Positions 1 through 12,039 are shown, counted from the stretch's first letter. The stretch is DNA of 64,000 bases from Tolypothrix bouteillei VB521301 (GCF_000760695.4 NZ_JHEG04000001.1:3258452-3322451), one strand, 5' to 3'. Made by a program: numbers and translations. Notes: a model not told the origin generated them from the sequence alone.

Positions 1-166
1 CTGTAATTAAAACCAAGCCAGTGTTGACAACCACCTCAGCAGCAACGCGGCTGCTGGGGTCTTGAGAAAGCAGGGTATCTAGGATAGTATCAGAAATCTG
101 ATCGCAGATTTTATCCGGATGACCTTCGGTCACTGACTCGGAGGTAAATAGATAACGACGAGACAA
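1..166 (-). CDS. metK: S-adenosylmethionine synthetase, N-terminal fragment (cut by window edge)
   Basis: Makes S-adenosylmethionine from methionine and ATP in the cytoplasm. Only the first 55 or so codons lie in the window; the reading frame is open to base 1. The translation begins with [18 protein letters not shown] and continues through the CDQISD segment, which is the hallmark N-terminus of MetK with the ATP-binding His of GHPDK. The start is a TTG at 166-164. It is chosen because a strong Shine-Dalgarno AAGGAGG lies at 180-174, seven bases upstream, and the family consensus begins at this serine-arginine-arginine. No SAM riboswitch was recognised in the upstream spacer. Identity is clear from sequence; the rest of the gene is outside the view. 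Confidence 0.93.
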   Translation of the reverse strand, partial: MSRRYLFTSESVTEGHPDKICDQISDTILDTLLSQDPSSRVAAEVVVNTGLVLIT

Positions 167-639
167 TGTAATTCCTCCTTAAGAAGGTAACAAGAGCGGA
201 CTGAACTAACGTGTCTAATTCGACCGCTTTGATTTGCAATCATAACAATATTTTTAGGATCGGTAATTAGTTTTATACTAATTTTCTCAAAAATCTTACT
301 TAAGCACGATTTTTTTTAAAGTGAGAAGCGCTACCCTACCTTGTTGCCGTGGATTCTTAATATAAGATATCTCAATGTCAAGAATTTAACACTACTGAGA
401 ATCAGGGACTGGCGATCGGGAACTTGTACGCTAGTCCGACCTGGAATTTCTCTTGAAGCGTTGGGATGTGAATCCCCATTCAATGAATTCTTTCTGCCCT
501 CTGCTTCCTAGCTCCTTCAATCATTTGAAACTCCCCAAGCAAAAGCAGCTATGCTTGAGGTAAAGCATTTCAGAGCAAATCTGTCACCCTCTACCTTTAG
601 CATAGCTGCCTTCTGCTGTCAGATATCTGACTTGTTAGA
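167..639. other. Intergenic spacer metK-prk
   Basis: No gene is supported here. The spacer holds the metK promoter and leader on the minus strand and the 3' flank of prk. A perfect 14-bp palindrome (GTCAGATATCTGAC, 618-631) lies 9 bases beyond the prk stop codon. It has no T-tract, so it is only a weak terminator candidate. The words AGCTATGCT and its reverse occur near 545-610 as a loose inverted repeat. Confidence 0.5.
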
Positions 640-1644
640 CTACACTTTAGCTGCCAACTGTGCTTCCTTAGAGGTTAAACGCTCGTAAGCAGCACGCATT
701 TTCAGACCAGTCAGGACTTGGAATAAGCCAGTACCGTTGTTAGATCCAGGGTACTCGCGGTGTTGGAGTAACAAGTGAGTCATTTCACCTTTGTACTTGG
801 TGGAGGTGTTGCTCAAATGAGTCTCTACATAAATGACTTCTTCTAAATTGTCAAATTGACCGTCTATTTCCAATACAGAAACATAGCGACCGTAGTATAC
901 ATCTGAACCGTAGTACAGCTGCATACCGGGATAAGAACAGGTCAGCTTGCGTCCGCAAGGAGTCCAGTGAATGGTTGAGCCTTCATCAAACAAGTAGATT
1001 GGCGCAAACCCTTCTTTCCCTTCCCGTTGGAGCATCCGTACCCGCAGAACTTTACGGTCTTTGTCATCTTTAATAAGATTGGTTGGCAAGACCTGTAGAA
1101 CCACATCAGCAAATTCTCTTTGTGGTTCAATGTATTTTGAAAAGTCTGGCTTGCGGGAGTTAATCTGAGCGAGGACATCTTCATAGCGGTGACCGCGTTC
1201 TGCCATATCACGCTGGATTTTCCAAGCAATCTTGACTTCATCGCTAATATCAAAGTAAACGCTAAAGTCAATCAGCTCTCTGACTCGCTCGTCATAAAGA
1301 GGATGTAAACCCTCTACTACGATAATGTGGTTCGGATCGATTTTCTCGGGTGGGTCGATAGTGCCGGTCTCGTGGTTGTAAATCGGCTTCATAATCGATT
1401 GACCTTCTTTGAGCGCTTTGATTTGCTCGTACATCAGGTCAAAATTGTTTGCTCTTGGGTCAAGTGCCGTAATACCCGTTTCTTTACGCTGCTTGCGATC
1501 TAAAGAATGATAGTCATCCAAACAGATGACAGTCATCAATTCTTCACCGAATAAATCTATTAGGCGACGCAAAAACGTAGATTTACCGCATCCGGAGTCT
1601 CCGGCTACTCCAATTAACACCACGCGTTCCGGCTTACTAGTCAT
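640..1644 (-). CDS. prk: Phosphoribulokinase
   Basis: Calvin-cycle kinase that makes ribulose-1,5-bisphosphate from ribulose-5-phosphate and ATP. The protein is 334 aa. The P-loop GDSGCGKST is at residues 15-23 and the catalytic segment LDDYHSLDR at 42-50. The regulatory cysteines Cys19 and Cys41 and the C-terminal pair Cys230/Cys236 (CGRKLTC) are all present, so thioredoxin control and binding into the GAPDH-CP12-PRK complex are expected from family knowledge. The start is ATG at 1644-1642 because MTSKPERVVLIGV matches the family N-terminus and GAGGAG lies six bases upstream. A longer frame reaching 1782 adds 46 residues with no resemblance to PRK. The gene is divergent from petH across a long spacer. 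Confidence 0.97.
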   Translation of the reverse strand: MTSKPERVVLIGVAGDSGCGKSTFLRRLIDLFGEELMTVICLDDYHSLDRKQRKETGITALDPRANNFDLMYEQIKALKEGQSIMKPIYNHETGTIDPPEKIDPNHIIVVEGLHPLYDERVRELIDFSVYFDISDEVKIAWKIQRDMAERGHRYEDVLAQINSRKPDFSKYIEPQREFADVVLQVLPTNLIKDDKDRKVLRVRMLQREGKEGFAPIYLFDEGSTIHWTPCGRKLTCSYPGMQLYYGSDVYYGRYVSVLEIDGQFDNLEEVIYVETHLSNTSTKYKGEMTHLLLQHREYPGSNNGTGLFQVLTGLKMRAAYERLTSKEAQLAAKV

Positions 1645-4384
<2,740 letters not shown>

Positions 4385-4386
4385 TT

Positions 4387-4440
4387 GTAAAGACGCGCCA
4401 TGCCACAATCTAGTAAAGACGCGCTATGACACGTCTCTAC
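4387..4440. repeat. Degenerate GTAGAGACGCGCCATG-type repeat
   Basis: Two near-identical 16-bp copies of GTAAAGACGCGC(C/T)ATG at 4387-4402 and 4413-4428 are closed by ACGTCTCTAC at 4431-4440, which is complementary to the repeat start. This looks like a decayed, doubled copy of the common cyanobacterial palindrome GTAGAGACGCG...CGCGTCTCTAC. A better-preserved relative is at 44126-44155. Confidence 0.65.
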
Positions 4441-4456
4441 ATTAATAATATAATGA

Positions 4457-4490
4457 GTAGGTAAGGTATACACCTTACCTACTATTTATT
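4457..4490 (+). terminator. Rho-independent terminator of petH
   Basis: Perfect 11-bp stem GTAGGTAAGGT (4457-4467) and ACCTTACCTAC (4472-4482) with a 4-base loop ATAC, followed by TATTTATTTT. It lies 73 bases after the petH stop and isolates it from the downstream homoserine dehydrogenase gene. Confidence 0.85.
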
Positions 4491-4685
4491 TTGTGTTTTC
4501 AAGCACATACAGGAATTACGCAACTTTAACGGTTTTTTGGGATTTCACGAGTTGCAAATCCCCCAACCCCCCTCTCAAAAAGGGGGGCTATGCGTAAGTT
4601 TCAACACGTTGTCGCGCACACAAATTATCTGTGTTCGTCTGCGTTCATCAGCTGTTTAAAATCAAAAAAAATTTGGTGAAAGCTT

Positions 4686-5999
4686 GTGGGTGTAAAGCTG
4701 GGAATACTTGGATTGGGAACGGTGGGGACAGGTACAGTGCAGCTATTGCAAGACGGTATCGGTCGTCACCCCTTACTACAAGAAATAGAAATATACAAAG
4801 TCGGAGTGCGATCGCTTGATAAATCCCGTGCTGTCACTTTACCAGAATCAGTCTTGGTTACAGATTTAGACGCAATTGTCAACGATCCAAAAGTAGATAT
4901 TGTCGTTGAAGTCCTGGGAGGATTGGAACCGGCGCGATCGCTGATCTTAAAAGCTATTGAAAATGGCAAGCATATAGTAACAGCAAACAAAGCGGTGATA
5001 TCGCGATTTGGCGAAGAAATCTTCACATCAGCCAATAAAGCTGGGGTATACGTCATGCTAGAAGCAGCCGTAGGTGGAGGAATTCCAGTTATCCAACCCC
5101 TAAAACAGTCCCTAAGCGTCAACCGCATTCAAAGCGTTACGGGTATAGTCAACGGTACAACAAATTACATCCTGACACGGATGCAGTTGGAAGGTAGCAA
5201 TTTTGACGATGTATTAGCGGATGCCCAAAGGTTGGGTTATGCCGAAGCAGATCCCACAGCCGATGTAGAAGGTTTAGACGCAGCAGACAAAATCGCCATC
5301 CTCGCTTCACTTGCCTTTGATGGAAGAATCAAGCTAGAAGATGTATATTGTGAAGGAATTAGGCAAGTTAGCAAAACAGATATTGCCTACGCCGAGAAAC
5401 TGGGATTTGTCATAAAACTTTTAGCGATCGCTAAAACAGCCATTTCCCCCTCAGCCAATCTCCCCCTCTCCTCGACTCCCCCCATTTCCGTAAGAGTCCA
5501 CCCGACCTTAGTGCCAAAAACCCATCCCCTAGCAAGCATCAATGGCGTGAATAATGCCATTTTTATTGAAGGACAACCCATAGGACAAGTGATGTTATTT
5601 GGCCCAGGAGCAGGGGCGGGTGCAACCGCTAGTTCTGTATCATCTGATATACTCAATTTAGTAGCATCACTGAAAACCAATACAGCATTACCAAATCCAC
5701 TTCTTGCTTGCAGGCATCAAGATTACTGCCAAATTACACCTTCTTCAGAACTCGTCACCCGTTTTTATGCCAGGTTTTTAACTTTAGACCAATCGGGAGT
5801 CATTGGTAAAATAGGAACCTGCTTTGGCGATCGCGGGGTTAGCTTAGAATCAGTCGTCCAAACAGGTTTTCAAGGAGAACTAGCAGAAATTGTTGTCGTC
5901 ACCCACGATGTACGAGAAGGAGACTTCCGAGAAGCGCTAACAGAAATTCACAGCCTCCCGGCTATAGATAGTATTCCCAGCGTATTACGAGTTCTTTAA
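4686..5999 (+). CDS. hom: Homoserine dehydrogenase
   Basis: Reduces aspartate semialdehyde to homoserine with NAD(P)H, the branch point to threonine and methionine. The protein is 437 aa. The Rossmann motif GILGLGTVGTG is at 6-16, the catalytic core with VTANKAVIS and GIVNGTTNYIL is in the middle, and a C-terminal ACT domain (about 355-432) is expected for feedback control by threonine. The start is a GTG at 4686 with weak GGTGAAAG upstream; no ATG fits. Residues about 252-267 (PSANLPLSSTPP) are a low-complexity insertion encoded by C/T-rich DNA that resembles the intergenic spacer repeats in this window. The upstream spacer (4560-4590) contains a CCCCAACCCCCCTCT...AGGGGGG inverted repeat. 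Confidence 0.95.
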   Translation: MGVKLGILGLGTVGTGTVQLLQDGIGRHPLLQEIEIYKVGVRSLDKSRAVTLPESVLVTDLDAIVNDPKVDIVVEVLGGLEPARSLILKAIENGKHIVTANKAVISRFGEEIFTSANKAGVYVMLEAAVGGGIPVIQPLKQSLSVNRIQSVTGIVNGTTNYILTRMQLEGSNFDDVLADAQRLGYAEADPTADVEGLDAADKIAILASLAFDGRIKLEDVYCEGIRQVSKTDIAYAEKLGFVIKLLAIAKTAISPSANLPLSSTPPISVRVHPTLVPKTHPLASINGVNNAIFIEGQPIGQVMLFGPGAGAGATASSVSSDILNLVASLKTNTALPNPLLACRHQDYCQITPSSELVTRFYARFLTLDQSGVIGKIGTCFGDRGVSLESVVQTGFQGELAEIVVVTHDVREGDFREALTEIHSLPAIDSIPSVLRVL

Positions 6000-6041
6000 A
6001 CAAATTATGAATCTTGAAAGATGAAAAAGACGCTGATTTGT

Positions 6042-6080
6042 TTCATAATTCATAATTCATAATTCACAATTCATAATTCC
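6042..6080 (+). repeat. Short tandem repeat (CATAATT units) abutting a start codon
   Basis: About five units of the type TTCATAA or TTCACAA run directly up to the ATG of the next gene at 6081. AATTATGAAT near 6003 is complementary, so a hairpin is possible. The repeat occupies the place where a ribosome-binding site would normally be. Confidence 0.7.
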
Positions 6081-6476
6081 ATGGATAGTGCAAAACGTAT
6101 AGCAACTCTCAACCGCATTCGCAGACTCAGTCGCCTCATGGATACATCTTTACGTATCCCCGGTATTGGCTTTCGTATCGGACTCGATCCAATTATTGGC
6201 TTAATTCCCGGTGCTGGTGATTTAATTAGTACGGGGTTTTCAGCTTATATCATTTTTTTAGCAACTCGTTTTAACTTACCCTCAAAAGATTTAGCTCAAA
6301 TGATTTTTAACATCGCTTTAGAAGGCGTTGTTGGTACAGTCCCTTTAATTGGCGATTTATTTGATGCTTTTTACAAGTCCAATATCCGCAATTTGGCAAT
6401 TTTAGAAAAACATCTCACGGTGGTTGAACCAGAATTGGAAAAAGTGGCTTCTGAATTTGAGGAGCTTGTAAGTTAA
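6081..6476 (+). CDS. DUF4112 family membrane protein
   Basis: Protein of 131 aa that matches the DUF4112 pattern: a short basic N-terminus (RIRRLSRLMDTSLRIPG), then GIGFRIGLDPIIGLIPGAGD with the conserved glycine/proline turns, a membrane segment (about 48-66), and a second GTVPLIGDLFDAFYKSN motif. The function of the family is not established. The start codon follows a TTCATAATT tandem repeat with no Shine-Dalgarno, so translation efficiency is uncertain, although the conserved residues begin soon after this methionine. It lies in the same orientation as hom, about 80 bases downstream. Confidence 0.8.
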   Translation: MDSAKRIATLNRIRRLSRLMDTSLRIPGIGFRIGLDPIIGLIPGAGDLISTGFSAYIIFLATRFNLPSKDLAQMIFNIALEGVVGTVPLIGDLFDAFYKSNIRNLAILEKHLTVVEPELEKVASEFEELVS

Positions 6477-6641
6477 ATTAATATCTAACTTTCTGATATG
6501 ATATGTCGCTCCCAATCTTTGCTCTTGTGGGAAGGACGTCTAGCTGATTTTATGGAATGGGTAGGTAAGGACACTCATCCACTCGTATTTAAGAGGATGT
6601 TTGTAAAGTCTACCCTTGACTGAGACATTTAGATTGCGTCG

Positions 6642-9600
6642 TTAAACTGCGGGAGAATCGGCTTTTGACTTTTTGCGCCAATTGTGTTTTCGTAGAGAAC
6701 TTTGCCAAGACTCCATATAAGTGTAAAAAACTGGTGTGAGATAGAGCGTGAGGAATTGTGAAAATAGCAACCCTCCTACCACAACTAATCCAAGAGGACG
6801 GCGTGTATCTGCACCAGCACCAAACCCAAGGGCGATTGGTAAAGTTCCCATAAGTGCTGCCATTGTGGTCATCATAATTGGGCGAAATCTCACCAAACAA
6901 GCCTCATAGATCGCATCGTAAGGAGTTTTGCCTTGCTGACGGGCTTCAATAGCAAAGTCAACCATCATAATGCCGTTTTTCTTTACGATCCCAATTAGGA
7001 GGATAATACCTACAAACGCGTATATATTTAGATCAACATGGAATAGCAACAACGTCAGTAATGCCCCAAATCCAGCTGATGGTAAGCTAGAGAGGATCGT
7101 GAGGGGATGAATAAAGTTCTCATAGAGAATCCCCAAAATGATATAGATGACAAAAATAGCAACCAGTAACAGCAAACCCAAACCTTGAATTGAAGATTGG
7201 AACGCTTGGGCTGAACCCTGGAAGCCTGTAGTAATGCTAGCTGGTAGTGTTTCTCGGGCAAGTTGCTCGATTTTATCTGTAATGTTACCTAATGATACCC
7301 CTGGTTTTAAGTTAAAAGATATGGTAGTGGAAGCTAGTTGTCCTGTATGGTTAACGGTCAAAGGTCCGACATCCTTTGTTACATTTGCAACAGCGTTTAG
7401 GGGGATTAACTGACCGTTGGGCGCACGAATCGAGAGCAAATCTAAAGCGGTGGGATTTTGCTGATATTTGGGTTCCACTCCTAAAATGACTTGATATTGA
7501 CTGTCAGACGCGTAAATTGTAGAAACTTGGCGAGTTCCATAGGCATCACTGAGAGCAGATTCGATTTGATTGGCTGTTAAACCCAAAGATGAAGCTAAAT
7601 CGCGATTAATATTAACTCGAAGTTGGGGATTTTTGATTTGCAAGTCACTGTTTACATCTTGTAAATCTGGCAAAGCGCGGAGTTGAGTTTCTAAAGTGGG
7701 AGCATACTGGTAAAGCTCTTGTACGTTCGGGCTTTGCAATGTAAATTGGTACTGGGCTTTGGTCTGTTGCCCGCCAATATTAATTGCTGGAGGGTTTTGT
7801 AAAAAAACTTTCATCCCTGGAATACGTGATAGCTTGGGGCGAAGTTCTTGGACAATCTCATCAGCACCGAGATCCCGTTCGTGGCGGGGTTTGAGCTTGA
7901 GAAACAGACGTCCGGCGTTAGCAGAAGCATTTGGTCCCCCTGCACCAACACTAGAGTTGATTGCATCAATATTGGGATCTTTATAAGCGATCGCAGCGAT
8001 TGCTTGTTGGTGTTTTACCATTTCATCAAAGGAGATATCCTCTGCAGCTTGGGTACTTGCTGTAATTTGTCCTACATCTGCACTGGGGATAAACCCTTTA
8101 GGTACAACTATAAATAAATACATCGTTGCCACTAAAATCGCACCAGAAATGACCATTGTCGTCCGGTGATACTTGAGTGACAGCTTTAAACTCCAATCGT
8201 AGCCGCCCAGCAAACTATTAAAGAAGTTTTCTGAAAGGTCGTAGAGACTGGTTTTCCAATTTTTCTTTCTAGATCCCTCATGCTCCTGTCCGTGATGTGG
8301 CGGACGCAAGAAGCGCGAACACAGCATTGGTGTCAGGCTGAGGGAAACCACCCCAGACACGAGAATGGCAACACTGATAGTAACAGCAAACTCCCGGAAC
8401 AGTCTCCCCAAAATCCCACTCATAAACAGCACCGGAATAAAGACTGCTACCAGAGAGATTGTCATGGACAAAATTGTAAAACCGATTTCTTTAGAAGCGT
8501 TGAGTGCTGCTTCAAATCGACTTTCTCCCATTTCCATGTGACGGACGATATTCTCTAGCATAACTACGGCATCATCTACTACAAAGCCCACGGAAAGGGT
8601 CAATGCCATCAAAGATAAGTTATCTAAAGAAAAACCCAGCAGTAGCATCACGCCAAAGGTAGCCACCAGCGATAGTGGAACAGCCAAACTCGGAATAACC
8701 GTCGCGGAAAGATTGCGGAGAAATAAAAATATCACTAGCACGACCAAACCAATGGTCAGCAGCAGAGTAAACTGGACATCGTCAACTGATTCTCGAATGG
8801 CTTGCGAGCGATCGTACAAAATATCCATGTTCACAGCTGCTGGAATCTGTTCGCGGAAAGTGGGTAGCAGTTTCTTAATAGCATCCACCACAGCCACAGT
8901 GTTAGTTCCTGGTTGCTTCTGAATGGCTAGCACAATAGCCCTAACACTGGAACTACGGGTTTGTGGCTTTTCTCCAGATTTACGACTTTCTGAGTTTGCT
9001 GCTTTCTTATCTTCTTTTTCGGGAAAATACCAACTTGCCACCTTATCATTTTCCACACTGTCCAGCACCTGACCTAATTCCCCAAGCTGTACTGGCGCAC
9101 CATTTTGATAAGTCACAACTAAGGAACGATAACTCGCAGCATCATTAAGCTGACCGTTTGCCTGAATTGTGTAATTCTGCTTTGTGCCATAAAGTACGCC
9201 CGTAGGTAGATTGACATTCCCTTGGGAAATAGAAGTGGCCACTTCATCAATGCCTATGCCTTTAGCACTTAATGATTCGGGATCTAACAGAATCCGCACG
9301 GCATACTTTTGGGAACCATACACCTGCACCTGGGCAACTCCATCCACCATTGACAGGCGTTGTGCTAGCAGTGTTTCGGCGTATTTATCTACGGTCGATA
9401 GTGGCAAAATACCTGAATTGAGAGAAATGTAGAGAATCGGTTGATCGGCGGGATTCACTTTCCGATAGGATGGGGGGTTAGGCATACTAGTCGGTAACTG
9501 CTTCGCCGCCTTAGATATCGCTGCTTGAACATCCTGTGCTGCTCCGTCTATCTGCCGACTCAAATCAAATTGCAGGGTGAGTTGTGTTGTCCCTAAAGAG

Positions 9601-9851
9601 CTCGTCGAGTTCATCGAACTCAATCCAGCAATGCTGGAAAACTGCTGTTCTAAAGGGGTAGCGACAGAAGAAGCCATAGTCTCTGGATTCGCTCCAGGCA
9701 AATTAGCTGTCACTTGAATCGTGGGAAAATCCACATTGGGCAAGTCGCTCACTGGCAACATTGTGTAACTCATCAGCCCAAATATCAACATCCCGATGGT
9801 GACTAAGACCGTCATCACCGGACGGCGGATAAAGAGTTCGGAAATGTTCAT
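6642..9851 (-). CDS. RND multidrug efflux permease (HAE1/AcrB-MdtB type)
   Basis: Inner-membrane proton/drug antiporter of a tripartite efflux pump, 1069 aa, the usual length. Residues 1-30 are the first membrane helix after FIRRPVMTVLVTIG. The proton-relay aspartates are Asp426-Asp427 (GFVVDDAVVMLENI), and the matching lysine is in GIVKKNGIMMVDFA near 950. Two periplasmic porter/docking regions and 12 membrane helices are evident from the repeat pattern. Residues 278-298 (EKEDKKAANSESRKSGEKPQ) form a charged, low-complexity insertion in the first porter domain. The start ATG (9851) overlaps the end of the upstream fusion-protein gene by four bases (ATGA), so the two are translationally coupled. 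No outer-membrane TolC gene is adjacent. The substrate cannot be told. Confidence 0.95.
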   Translation of the reverse strand: MNISELFIRRPVMTVLVTIGMLIFGLMSYTMLPVSDLPNVDFPTIQVTANLPGANPETMASSVATPLEQQFSSIAGLSSMNSTSSLGTTQLTLQFDLSRQIDGAAQDVQAAISKAAKQLPTSMPNPPSYRKVNPADQPILYISLNSGILPLSTVDKYAETLLAQRLSMVDGVAQVQVYGSQKYAVRILLDPESLSAKGIGIDEVATSISQGNVNLPTGVLYGTKQNYTIQANGQLNDAASYRSLVVTYQNGAPVQLGELGQVLDSVENDKVASWYFPEKEDKKAANSESRKSGEKPQTRSSSVRAIVLAIQKQPGTNTVAVVDAIKKLLPTFREQIPAAVNMDILYDRSQAIRESVDDVQFTLLLTIGLVVLVIFLFLRNLSATVIPSLAVPLSLVATFGVMLLLGFSLDNLSLMALTLSVGFVVDDAVVMLENIVRHMEMGESRFEAALNASKEIGFTILSMTISLVAVFIPVLFMSGILGRLFREFAVTISVAILVSGVVSLSLTPMLCSRFLRPPHHGQEHEGSRKKNWKTSLYDLSENFFNSLLGGYDWSLKLSLKYHRTTMVISGAILVATMYLFIVVPKGFIPSADVGQITASTQAAEDISFDEMVKHQQAIAAIAYKDPNIDAINSSVGAGGPNASANAGRLFLKLKPRHERDLGADEIVQELRPKLSRIPGMKVFLQNPPAINIGGQQTKAQYQFTLQSPNVQELYQYAPTLETQLRALPDLQDVNSDLQIKNPQLRVNINRDLASSLGLTANQIESALSDAYGTRQVSTIYASDSQYQVILGVEPKYQQNPTALDLLSIRAPNGQLIPLNAVANVTKDVGPLTVNHTGQLASTTISFNLKPGVSLGNITDKIEQLARETLPASITTGFQGSAQAFQSSIQGLGLLLLVAIFVIYIILGILYENFIHPLTILSSLPSAGFGALLTLLLFHVDLNIYAFVGIILLIGIVKKNGIMMVDFAIEARQQGKTPYDAIYEACLVRFRPIMMTTMAALMGTLPIALGFGAGADTRRPLGLVVVGGLLFSQFLTLYLTPVFYTYMESWQSSLRKHNWRKKSKADSPAV

Positions 9852-11284
9852 CGGTTAGCTCCGTCTTTCTGACTTCCTACTGCTGGTCTCACCTGCGCTG
9901 TAGCCCCAGGGACTAAGTTGAATTGCCCATCCACGACCACTTGCTCGCCCGATTGCAATCCCTGTTTAATAACTGTTTCGTTTTTAATACTGTCACCCAC
10001 AGTGACTTGACGCACTTCTACTGTCTTGTTAGGTTTCACTACAAACACAAACTGTCCTTGCTGCCCCATTTGTACCGCTTGGGAAGGTACAGTAATGACA
10101 TTGGGCTCTTCAGTTAGCTTTAAAACGACGCTGACAAACTCTCCGGGAACCAGCCGCTCATCAGCATTGGCAAATGTGCCTTTGAGTTGAATCGTCCCAG
10201 TCTGTGTATTTACGCCGCTATCAACAAAGGTGAGTTTCCCTCGTACCGGAAGCCCTGTATCTTTGGGCGGTAAAGCCTCTACTTCTAGCTCATGGATTGC
10301 ACTGTATTTCTTGAGATCGGGTAACAGCCTTTGGGGAATTGAGAATGTCACGTAAATTGGACGAATCTGACTGATGTTAATTAAAGGGTCGTCAGCATCC
10401 GCTTTGACTAAGTTGCCTTGATTGAGCTTTAGACTACCCGTGCGACCGTCAATTGGTGAGTAAATAGAACTGTAGGAAAGCTGAACTTTAGCATTATCAA
10501 TTGCTGCTCGATCTGCAGCGACGGCGGCTAGAGCATTTTGCACGTCTGCTTGGGCTGCTGCAACCGCAGCTTGAGTGTTTTGTACATCTGCTTGGGCTGC
10601 AACGACTGCAGCTTGAGCATTGTCTACTCCACCTCGATCTGCTGTGACTGTCGCCTGTTGAGCATTGGCACTTGTCTGATATTGTTCTGCTTGTTGTTTG
10701 CTAATAGCCCCTTGCTGGAGCAAACTGGCATAACGTTGAGCCTGTATGCCGGCGTTTGTTGCTTCAGCTACGTCTTTGACGACATTGGCTTTAGCTTGAT
10801 TGACTTGCGCTTTCGCTTTCTCAACATTGGCTTTAGCTTGATTGACTTGCGCTTTCGCTTTCTCAACATTGGCTTTAGCTTGGTTGACTTGTGCTAAATC
10901 CTTTGTTAGGTTAGCTTGAGCTTGCACGAGCGATGCTTGCAGGGCACGAGAATCAATAGTAAATAGCAAGTCCCCTTTCTTGACGTTCTGTCCTTGGTGA
11001 AAGTATACACCCGTCAGTTGTCCACCCACTTTGGATTTGACAGAAACTGTAGAATATGCTTCAACTGTCCCGGTCGTTTGGACTTGAAGAGGTATTGTTT
11101 TCTGGGTTGCGGCAGACACCACCACTGGTACGGGTCGATTTTTGCCTGCGTCTTTTTTACTTGATTGAGCCTCAGAAGCCGTACAAGCAGTACAGAAGTA
11201 GGTCAGACCAAGCATAATCAGCCAGAACTTACCCCTAAAGTTCCGATCGCGAGCGTGTATTGTGAAAGTCTTAACCAATTGCAT
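9848..11284 (-). CDS. RND periplasmic adaptor (membrane fusion protein)
   Basis: Adaptor protein of 478 aa linking the RND permease to an outer-membrane channel. The N-terminus has a hydrophobic segment (LIMLGLTYFCTAC) with a lipobox-like cysteine, so it is probably a lipoprotein. Next come a biotinyl-lipoyl half (GTVEAYSTVSVKSKVGGQL), a long Ala/Gln coiled-coil hairpin (about 120-260), the second lipoyl half (APIDGRTGSLKLNQGNLV type) and beta-barrel domains. The hairpin contains 14-residue QVNQAKANVEKAKA repeats encoded by an almost perfect 42-bp tandem repeat. It is the first gene of the two-gene operon; the permease overlaps its end by four bases. Its promoter should lie in 11285-11535. 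Confidence 0.94.
   Translation of the reverse strand: MQLVKTFTIHARDRNFRGKFWLIMLGLTYFCTACTASEAQSSKKDAGKNRPVPVVVSAATQKTIPLQVQTTGTVEAYSTVSVKSKVGGQLTGVYFHQGQNVKKGDLLFTIDSRALQASLVQAQANLTKDLAQVNQAKANVEKAKAQVNQAKANVEKAKAQVNQAKANVVKDVAEATNAGIQAQRYASLLQQGAISKQQAEQYQTSANAQQATVTADRGGVDNAQAAVVAAQADVQNTQAAVAAAQADVQNALAAVAADRAAIDNAKVQLSYSSIYSPIDGRTGSLKLNQGNLVKADADDPLINISQIRPIYVTFSIPQRLLPDLKKYSAIHELEVEALPPKDTGLPVRGKLTFVDSGVNTQTGTIQLKGTFANADERLVPGEFVSVVLKLTEEPNVITVPSQAVQMGQQGQFVFVVKPNKTVEVRQVTVGDSIKNETVIKQGLQSGEQVVVDGQFNLVPGATAQVRPAVGSQKDGANR
10782..10891 (-). repeat. 42-bp tandem repeat in the adaptor coiled coil
   Basis: Copies begin at 10782, 10824 and 10866; the first two are identical and the third is partial and diverging. 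The unit length is a multiple of three (14 codons, two heptads), so copy number can change without breaking the frame or the coiled-coil register. Confidence 0.9.
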
Positions 11285-11535
11285 ACAACTTCAACAGTTT
11301 ATATAAAAAATTTGAGAGAAAGGGGACGATGGATTACCTGCCATCGTCAGCAATTTGCACTCTATTTGAGATTCATGTCAAAACGACGGCAGATAGCGGC
11401 AGGAGTCATAAATTATGCTTATTTCAGTATACTTAGTTTCTCTAATTATTAGAGTACTAAGAAAATTTTTATTATGCTACTCCCTCGTTATATCCCCATT
11501 TCTCTTAAAAGAGACAATTGGCAAGTTGTGAAATT

Positions 11536-11814
11536 CTACTTAAGTCGCGCTTGCTTCACCATCGCGATTAAAGTGTGATGGGCGTCTTCTGCATCTGCTA
11601 AAACATGGTCAAATTGAATGCGAACTGGTAGGGATTCCCCATTCACCTGTGCTGTGAGATCCATTCCTTCAGCGTCAATAGACATCATTGATGCTGCTGT
11701 AACATCCGCTACACCTCCAAAAGTTCGGGCATAAAGCGCTACTGCATCAGCATGATCTTCGTTCATATGATTGCAGATGCGCGAACTCACTTCTGGGGAA
11801 AACTGGAAAGACAT
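11536..11814 (-). CDS. DUF2470 domain protein
   Basis: Protein of 92 aa consisting of one DUF2470 domain. The motif ICNHMNEDHADAVALYAR (from about residue 12) is the family signature, seen also at the C-terminus of heme-utilization (HugZ-like) and pyridoxamine-oxidase-fold proteins. Its role alone is not known. ATG at 11814 is chosen because GGAG lies six bases upstream; the longer frame from a TTG at 11826 would start inside that ribosome-binding site. It is monocistronic as far as seen, with repeat-rich DNA on its upstream side. Confidence 0.85.
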   Translation of the reverse strand: MSFQFSPEVSSRICNHMNEDHADAVALYARTFGGVADVTAASMMSIDAEGMDLTAQVNGESLPVRIQFDHVLADAEDAHHTLIAMVKQARLK

Positions 11815-11869
11815 GGTAAACTCCAATTGCGTGCTATAGCAATCCTAAATCATTTGTAAAAAATTTGGA

Positions 11870-11987
11870 TTGCTAATAGCTAATGGTGAGTCCAGCCCTG
11901 TAGGCGGGTTTCCCGCCGTAGGGGACTGGCGAACCCGAAGGGCTAATAGCTAATGGTCAAAAAGCAATTAGCTATTAGCCGTCTTCA
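11870..11987. repeat. Composite intergenic repeat (TAATAGCTAATGG plus GGCGGGTTTCCCGCC)
   Basis: Two copies of GCTAATAGCTAATGG (near 11874 and 11941) flank a block with the hairpin GGCGGGTTTCCCGCC and GTAGGGGACTGGCGAACCC. The last copy is followed by the complementary AATTAGCTATTAGC, giving a hairpin. The same TAATAGC family is at 53683-53746. These are dispersed non-coding repeats, possibly palindromic mini-elements. Confidence 0.75.
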
Positions 11988-12039
11988 CTCTTATTTTTAT
12001 ATTTCATTTAGGACTGCTATGAGATGATAATTAACACAA

